Program-made: the position numbers and the translations under genes
Notes under the pieces: model-generated
Told to the model about the DNA's origin: nothing
The model's input: only the letters and a program-made list of their open reading frames with translations
Databases searched by the model: none
Shown: piece by piece, positions 42,601-51,600 of the stretch
Layout: each line of letters opens with the position of its first letter
Position numbering within the stretch: the first letter of the stretch is position 1
Assembly: GCA_905221605.1 (NCBI GenBank)
Contig: CAJNDS010002121.1
Location: forward strand, 459,501-523,500
Source: Symbiodinium natans
Lineage: Eukaryota; Sar; Dinophyceae; Suessiales; Symbiodiniaceae
Direction of reading: 5' to 3'
Length of the DNA: 64,000 nucleotides

Positions 42601-45600
42601 AATCCACCTGGCTACAGCGGGGGTGGTGTCGAACCGAAATGTGGTGTAAACTGCTGCAAGTGTCAGACGTCTCGGACATTCCCATCATCTTCGTGACTGC
42701 CGGCGACTTGGCGCGCTTTGCCCTGCCCAGATGGATTTGGTACCCTGTCCACTCAGGGCAATTTACTTTGGAAGCGGATCGCCAGTCTTGCTGCCATGTG
42801 GTGCAAGAAGCACTCAAGCACAAGATTTTGGAGCCTTGCTAGCCCAGTGGTGCCCTTTTGCACTTTTGGCTCTATAGGTTCCCTTACAGAGTATACGTAA
42901 CCAACCTCAACAAACATACCCGCATAATAGCAATGGCGAGTTCGGGGACCGCTATACCCTAAACCCTAAACGCAAAACCCTAAAGCCTAAACCCTAAACC
43001 CTAAACCCTAAACCCCATTCCGGGCTGCCCCCCAAGGAGAGGAAGCAGCAAAACGACCTGCAGCGCTACCGGCTCCTCCTTGCTCTCTTCGAGCACCTCG
43101 TGGGCCTGCCACTAAAGCAGCGGGACGTGGAGGAGCCCCTGGGATGCCCCCAGCAGTTTAGGGTTTAGGGTTTAGGGTTTAGGGTTTAGGGTTTGGGTTT
43201 GGGGTTTAGGGTTTAGGGTTTAGGGTGGAACCCGTGTTTTTTTTTTTGTTGTGGGTGCTTTTTTGCTGTGGGTGCTTTTTTCGGGGGCCGCCCCGGTGAG
43301 TGAGTGACCTGGCGCGTGTCGCCCCCGCACCCGCAGCAAAAAAAAAAGGGGCCCCCGCACCCGCAGCAAAAAAAAAAAACGCGCCCCGCACCCGCAGCAA
43401 AAAAAAAAACGCACCCCCCCCCTTCCCCCACCCCCAGGTGAGTGAGTGACCTGGCGCGTGTCGCCCCCGCACCGCAGCAAAAAAAAAAACGCGCCCTCGC
43501 ACCCGCAGCAAAAAAAAAAACGCGCCCCCGCACCCGCAGCAAAAAAAAAAACGCGACCCCCCCCCTCCTCCCCACCCCGCAGGTGAGTGAGTGACCTCGC
43601 GCGTGTCGCCCCCGCACCCGCAGCAAAATAAAAAACGCGCCCCCGCACCCGCAGCAAAATAAAAAAAACGCCCCCGCACCCGCACAATAAAAAACGCCCC
43701 CCCCCCCCCCCCCCTTCCCCCAGGTCATTTGTTTTTGCAATTTCCTCCCCAACCCCGTCCCCAACGCCCCCCCCCTCCTTTAAACTGTGCAAGCGTTTTC
43801 AAAGCACTGAATCCTTCCCAAGGCCATCATGCGAGCATTGTGTTTGCTAACGGTGGAGGGAGGGCTGCACCCCGCCCGACCCCCCCCCCCTCTTTAAAAC
43901 CGTGCCAGCTAGCTTCTCAGCATATGAATCCTGTCCAAGCCTATCATGCCAGCATGGGGTTTGCAAATTGGGGGGGGCTGCGCCCCCCCCAACCCCCCCG
44001 CTTCTTAAAGCCATGCCAGCTTGCTTCAAAGCAAATGAATCCTTTCCGAAACCATCATGAAAGCATTCCCCTCCGCTTGAAAGGGGCGGGGGGGGGCTGC
44101 GCTTTTTAGCCGGGCAAGCTTGCTTCAATCATACGAATCCCTTCCAAACCCATGATGATGCGAGCATTGTGTTGCAAATGGGGGGGGGGCTGCGCCCCCC
44201 CCCAACCCCCCCGCTTTTTTTGGCCGGCAAGCCTGCTTCAAAGCTTACGAATCCCTTCCAAACCCATGATGCGCGCATTGTGTTTTCAAATGCGGCGGTC
44301 TGCGCAGCCTCCAACCCCCTGAAAAAAGAGGGAATATATGCCTGCTTTCCTACGAAAATTCAGACCTTATAGTGGAAGTTGAATTTTCCGTTTAAAAATA
44401 GAGATATAAACGTCTTCTTAGTAAAGAATCGAGAAAATAGAGCTTGTGTTATGAGACATGAACAAAAACACTTGTTGTCTACGAGTCACAGATAGAGATA
44501 ATGCATGTACTCTTATGACAATATAGAGAATTAGCTTTTCATGTATTCCTCTCATGTCTTCCTCGTGAAACAAAGAGAAGATGTCTGAAAATACTGACAA
44601 AATAAAAAAACTATAGAACAATAGAGGTTTTCGCTATACAATATAGAGAAATTAGATGTTTCCTATGACAACATAGAGGAAATAGAGGCTTTCATACGAA
44701 AATATAGCGAACATACAAAGTGTTTTCATATCAAAATGTAGAGGTCTTGATATTCAAATATAGAGAATAGAGGTCTTCATGTTCAAATGTTAAGACAATG
44801 GAGGTTTGCCTATTCAGAGACAGAGAAAATAATGGGCTTCCTATTAAAATAGGACAAGAGGAACAAAACACTTTTAATTGCAAGTCACACATTGAGATAA
44901 CACAGACAATAAGTTTCTCATTAAATATAGAGGAAAACTATGACGATATAGACAAAAATAGAGAGAAATAGAGGTTTTCGTTATAAAATATAGAGAAATA
45001 GAGGTTTTCGAATTAAAGTAGAGGTTTTCATACTAAATGTAGAGAAAACAGAGGTTTTCATATTCAAATATAGAGAAGAAAGAGGTTTTCCTATTCAAAT
45101 ATAGAGAAGAAAGAGGTTTTCCTATTGAAAATTAGAGAAAATAGAGGTTTTCATAGTAAAATATAGAGAAAACAGCAAAAACGCTCCGCACCCGCAGCAA
45201 AAAAAAAAACGCGACCCCACGGCACCCGCAACAAAAAAAAAACGCGCCCCCGCACCCGCAGCAAAAAAAAAAACGCGCCCCCCGCACCCGCAGCAAAAAA
45301 AAAAACGCGCCCCCGCACCCGCAGCAAAAAAAAAAACGCGCCCCCGCACCCACAGCAAAAAAGCACCCGCAACAAAAAAAAAAACACTCTTACCGGTTTA
45401 GGGTTAGGGCTCCTGGGATGCCCCCAGCAGTACCCTACTTAGACAGAGGGTTTACGGGTTTGGGGGTTTAGACTACTTGAGTTGAGGGTTTAGGGTGTTG
45501 GGTTTTGGGTTCAGGGGTTAGGGTTTAGGCTTGAGGGTTTAGGGTTTAGGGCTTAGGGTTTAACTAAGCAGTGTTTTTGGTAAGCCTGACGCTGGACAAA

Positions 45601-48600
45601 CCGAGGTTCTTGGCCGACTTTGCTTTCGACAGCCAACAGAACCCAGGTTGCTGTTAAGGAAGTTTGCCAGAAAAGCAAGTCCGAAGCCCACGGACCCTAA
45701 ACCCTATACCCTATAAACCCTAAACCCTAAACCATACTTTGCCAGTTGTTTTGAAGTTCCTTGACACCCACCCAGGAATTCACGAGCACAAGCTGGTGTT
45801 GGCCCAATAGCTTCTTGGGTTCATATAGAACTGCACCCATTCTGCGAAGCAGGGTTAAGGATTTCGGGATACTGTGAGGGCATATGAAGGAGTTCTGGTT
45901 TTTTTGTGAATGCTACAAACCCTAAACCCTAAACCTTAAAACCTAAACCCTAGATACGGGGTGTCTTTCTGGGGATGCTCGTGTCTGGACCCTACTTTGC
46001 ATGAGTTCCCGTGCATTGAGCCCTGAAGCTGGGTATACAGGGGTAGGTTGATGTAGGTTGGAACAGAACTGTGAATGGTCAGTACCGTTTAAGCCCTACA
46101 TAATCCTTATAACGCTATAAAAGCCCTAAACCCTAAACCACCCCCAGTTTAGGTTTAATCCCCATTTAATCCTTATAAAGCAATACAAAAAACCCTAAAC
46201 CCTAAGCCAGCCCAGTTTAAGATCAAGGAGCTGAACAATCTACTGGGTTTGTTCGGAAGGTATGGCACGTTTCTATGGGCCCTCTACACCCCATAGGACC
46301 CATAACGCAACCCTTCACCAAAAGAGCCCTGCGTACCCCTTAATAAAGGAGTTTGCCTTCATTTACAGAGAGATCCTGCATATGATTTAGGGTAGTTTCC
46401 TGAATTCAGGGGTATAACAGGCTCCTTGGGCCCTAAACCCTAAACCCTAAACCCTAAACCCTAAACCCTAAACCCTAAACCCCACGCCAGGCATGTGCTG
46501 CGTTGGCTGGAGACTGTGGGATGATCCGCAGCCTTCTTTCTGCCGGGGCCTCCTTGCACCTTGGTTGCCCATTAGTACCCTTTTTCCCTTTTTTGTGGTT
46601 TGGGGTTTAGGGTTTAGGGTTAAGAAAAGGGTACCCTTATTTTAATATAGTTACTGGGGCTAGCAAGGCACACCCACGCACATGTGGATGAGTTGATCGG
46701 CATTTTGCCGGGCTTCTTGGGTGCCGAGTGGAGGCAAACTTGTGCATTTCCTTTTTTTAGGGTTTAGGGGTTAGGGTTTAGGGCTACTGGGACCCGGAGT
46801 AGGCCCTTATTTCCTTCTCTTTAGGGTTGAGGTTCCCTTTTGTCCCCTCAAATCCAACAAGAGTACCCTTTTTTTCCTAGCTTGCTCCGGGGTCTCGTTT
46901 TTTTCGGCCACGAAGCCCACTTCAAACACAAAGGTCAGGCGGTTTACCGCTAGGAAAGTCAGCCCGACAAACCCTAAACCCCAAAACCCTAAACCCCAAG
47001 CCCTAAACCCTAAACCCTAAACCCCAAGCCCTAAACCCTAAGCCCTAAACCCTAAACCCCCCTACACCGAGGCTTCACGCCCTTGCACATGGCCTGTCAC
47101 TTCCGCTCCTCGGCCCTGGAGCCCCTGCAAACCCTGCTGGAGCTGCGGGCCGACCCACATGCCACCTCGGGCGCGACGCCTGCGCCTCTGAATCTAGGAC
47201 TGGAGTTTAGGGTTTGGGGTTTAGGGTTTAGGGTTCAGGGTTTAGGGGTTAGGGTTTAGGATTTAGGATTTAGGGTTTAGGAAATAAGGGACACAAAATA
47301 CAGACCGGCACATCGTCGTCGTCGGATTCCCTTCGTTTCAGGATCCCAGTTGAGGTCCCCCCCTATTTTCGACAACCCCCCATGTGCCGGCCATGGCCTG
47401 CCATCCGTAGAATGGCTCAGTTTAGGGTTTAGGGTTAGGGTCTATGGTTTAGGGTTTAGGGTTTAGGGTTTAGGGTTTAGGGTTTAGGGTGAAACCGAAT
47501 TTCGACCGAATTTCGACCCATCCGAAACGTGCACTTGAACACAACATTGTGTACACCAACGTCACAAATTTTGCGAGAGTCGGTTTTGCAGCTTTTTTTG
47601 TAAATCCAATTTCAGGCTTAAGGTTGGGATGTTCTAACAGTCCTTAGTAGGGACTATTATCGGGGGAACTATAGCCCCCTATCAAGGACTGCTAGGACAA
47701 GGGGGAAGCAGGTCGTTGGCCCGGTCGGGAACCTCGAGGCCGAAAGGCTAGGGTTTAGGGTTTAGGGTTTCGCATGAAAAGTTTTGCTGCGGGATGTTGG
47801 TTAAGGGCACTACTGTTTGGTCGGGTTTAGGGGTTTAGGGCTTAGGGCTTAGGGTTTTTGAGACATAGCTCGGCGACCAAGCTCGGCGACCCTTACAATG
47901 CCACTGGCAGGCTCACAAAGTCTACTGTGTCATAGTTACGTGCTTTCTCCGCTATTTGCTTAAGACTAGCCAAACAGAAAAATAGCCTTTCTCATGAGGG
48001 TAATTTAGGGATTATTGTCAGTTTTGGGAGGGTTCTTAAGCAAATAGTAGTTGCAAGGAGGGATCCCATTGCTATACTAGCTGTAGTTAAGGGACTTCTA
48101 GCCTAGGTGAGGAGCCTTAGAACCCGATTTAGGGTTTAGGGTTTAGGGTTTAGGGTTTATAGGATTTAGGGCTTAATTAGGGTACTCTACTTATAACGGG
48201 GGGCGGGGGGGGGGGGGGGGAAGAGTCCTTCTTGTATGCTCCTTGGCAACAACCCAGGAACTTCTGCCGAACTGCAGAGGCCGTAGAGCTCCTTGTTCAA
48301 CATGGGGCATCGGTCAATGCCGCGACCACCTTGTTCAAGTGCCTTGGGGACCAAGTCGGGTACTTATTTGGGGAGTTTAGGGTTTAGGGTTTAGGGTTTA
48401 GGGTTTAGGGTTTTAGGTTTGACGGTTTCCGAGATTTGGGGTACCTTATTGGGGTCCTGACTAGACAGGAATCCTAGTATTTGGGGGTCTAGATTAGGGG
48501 TCCCTTATTTTTGTAAACCCCCCCAGATGAGACCTTTATCAGGCAATCGGGTTATGGTTCACATACCTTAAAAATGGTTATTATGGTTCATACGCTTTGG

Positions 48601-51600
48601 ACAGGCTATATGCAATTCTAGTGTTCATCTGGTCCCCCCAGGTGGGCGCCCATCCATACCATGGCCATGGGCGGAGTGCCGCCGGAGACTTTGGCGAAGA
48701 TGCTGTGCTGCGGTTAAGGAACGTCAAAGCTGGGATCTTTAAGTCTATAGTGAGCATTGTTTCCTGACTACGGTCACTTAGTTCAAGTTCCTTGACAACA
48801 CCCTGAACCCTAAACCCTAAACCCTAAACCCTAAACCCTAAACCCTGAACCCTAAACCCTAAACCCTAAACCCTAAACCCTAACCCTATAAACCCTAAAC
48901 AACCCAGGATGTTGGAGCTGCGCGCAGATCCGAACGGAGCCGCTGGGGGCTCTCCGCCCCTCGGCTTCCTCGCCTATGTCGGCAACTCCAATGCCCACCT
49001 GATCGAGTCGGCCCAGCTCTTGATCGACAGCTGGCCTGGATTTAGGGTTTAGGGTTTAGGGTTTAGGGGGCCCAGTGGTGCCCTTTTCCCTTGTGTTTTT
49101 GGTTCAAGGGTTTCCTTATAAAGTAGCCGGCCCAAAAAGGGTGCAACAAAAGGGTGCCCTTCCTACAAGGTTTGTATTGGGCTACCAGGACAGCTAGCCT
49201 GCTTTTGGTAGCATGTTCGCATATCGGCCGGTTTATAGGCTTACCTGGCCGTTCAATTTCGATTGTAAGAGTTGGGAGCCTAAACCCTAAACCCTAAACC
49301 CTAAACCTTAAACCCTAAGAAGAGCCGAGGACAAGACAGCGGATGTGAACCGCTTGTACCAGACAGAGGGCATCTGGCGCTTCATCGAGCTCAGCTGCCG
49401 AGCCTACAGCATGTGCTCCCGAGAGCCTCCCTTGCTCATGTCAGTCTCTTAGCAGCTGAATGAGTACGCTCTATACTTTTTGGGATACTAGAATCCCCTG
49501 TTTAGAACAGAAAGTGTGCACTTTGTTCTTTTTTGTGGGGGGGGGGGGGGGGGCTTCTGAACTCAGCAACTAAGGTCTTTGCCAACATGACGACAACGCC
49601 CTTAGGCTTCTGCACCTTGTTTGGCTGTGAGGACCTTGCAGTGTTCCTTCTCAAGTCACGGGCTGATCCCGAGATCTTGAACAACAGAGGCCTAAGCCCA
49701 ATTCAGCTTGCAAGTACTAGTAAGTTGAGGCAGGTGGCCGCTGTTGCTCCAGCACATTACCTGTACCTCTCTGACAATTTACAGATAGCGTACTTCTGAG
49801 ACACTCCGGAGGTCTGTCACTTGGTTTAATTCGAGTGCCGCCGAAGGCGCACCACGGTTTAGTTAGTTCGCGTCGAAGGACTTTGCCAGACGCACGCACC
49901 AGGAGTAAGGAGAGATGTTGAACAGACTTTCGAGGACATTTCCTTCAAGAGGGGCCTCAGCATGTACCCAAATGCTTTAGGCTTTTGGGATCCATGTACC
50001 TACATAGGGAAAACTTGGGCCTTAATTACACATACTTCCCACACTGGGTTCGAATCTCGGCTGAGTGTCTAGGAGGTTTCAGCGGCAAAAAGGCTAGGTA
50101 GTATTGTCAGGCTACCCATGGGAAGCGATGCACCGTGACGTACCCCAGAACCATGAAGCCTAAACCTCTACACCCTGAATGTTGTGGCCTTTCCCGTAAC
50201 CTTAAACCCCAAAGCCCTGAAACGCCAGAACCCTGAAGCCCTAAACCCCAAAACTTCCAAACCGCAGGTGGGTTTAGGGTTTCGGGTTTAGGGTTAGGGT
50301 CTGAAGCCCCCAACTGTTCAAGCCCTACAGTCAAGAGCATCTTAGGCCTTAAAACCCCAAACCCTGAAACTTTATCTCCCCAAGGCACTAAGAGCCCGAA
50401 AAACTCAAAACCTCAAGCCTAGCAACCCATGCACAAATCCCTGAACCCAAAACCCTGGCCCCTACAACACCCTAGAAGCCCTAAGCCCTATATGCACTAA
50501 GCCTAAAACCACAAGGCCCAGGACACCCCAAACACCCAATCTTGGTGCTTGCCCCTCAGCCCAAACCCTAAACGCGGCGGTGACCAACCTAAGCCGCGAA
50601 CCCCTTTTAGGGTTTAGGGCTTAGGGTAAAGTTGTGGGTTTCGGCATGGGGTTTGGGGTTTAGGATTTGGGGTTTGGGGTTTAGGGCCTGCAGGCCTTTT
50701 CCTACTTCTACTCCTCGGTGAAAGCGCGCCCCACCGTGGCTGCGGAGGACCACCAGAGGGGTAAGGATTTAGCGTTTAGGGTTTAGGGTTTAGGGTTTAG
50801 GGTTTAGGGTGCTGGGTTCAGAAGTTAGGGTGTGGCTGAGGATTTAGGGATTCTGAGGTTTTGGGGGTTTACAAGGTGTTGGCGGTTTAGGGTTTAGGGC
50901 TTCTGAGGTTGGGTTCTAGGATTGAGGGTTTATGAGGTTTGAGGGGTTCGGGTTTAGGGTTGAGGGTTGAGGGTTTAGGGTTTAGGGTTTAGGGTGACAC
51001 GCCCTTTAGCGACTTTGGGATTTACGATGTGTTCATTTTTAGGGCTTCAGGGCCTCGGGGTTTTGCAGGGTATTGGGTTCACACAGCCCGAAATTGTAGC
51101 CTGCGGGTCTAGGGTTTAACGGTTCAGGTAGGGTTTAGATTTTAGGCTTTCGGGTTCAGGGTTCAGGGTTTAGGGCCTGTTATTGTAGGTTTGACCACCC
51201 GATGGTTTCATGGCGGGCGTCCGGGCCTAGTCCTGATGCCGAGGTTTGATTGCCGGAATCGGAAGACCAGACGTGGCCATAAGATTGGACCATCCGCACC
51301 GGTGGCACAGTGGACGCTGGGCAAAGGTCCGATCGGCTGCGGGCACTATCGGCGCAAGGAAGAGCTGCGAGGTAACAAAACCAAGAACCGCTACCCCTTA
51401 GGGCTTGGGGCTCTATGCCCCTTAGTACCCCCTTAAAGTGCCCCCAGCAAGGCGCTGTGATTCCGGCACTGGATTCGAACTCGCCGTGGGGATGATTGTC
51501 GGAAGTGCCTGAGGCTCCCTAGGTGGGGCGTAGGGTTCTGCCCTGAACCCTAATCTAAGTTTAGTTTCGTGGGCCCTTAATATGGTCCCTAACCTCCTTT

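Noticed and set aside
43206-43792. Three overlapping minus-strand frames of 159-190 codons (FFFLLRVRGR-type)
   Set aside because: They come from a GC-rich/poly(A) minisatellite with a unit of about 30 bp. All three frames are open and carry the same low-complexity words; the same happens at 45,122-45,387.
46668-46760. An ankyrin-gene exon right after element A copy 6
   Set aside because: A frame (HTHAHVDELIGILPGFLG) is open, but I could not find a splice join that keeps phase with the preceding exon, so I left it out of the model.
50043-50065. A tRNA gene (GGGTTCGAATCTC with a five-pair stem)
   Set aside because: Only the T arm is present; the upstream 70 bases belong to a family M element and contain no partner for the acceptor stem.
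51455-51500. A tRNA gene (T-loop-like GGATTCGAACTC)
   Set aside because: On neither strand can I find the matching acceptor, D and anticodon stems at the right spacing.
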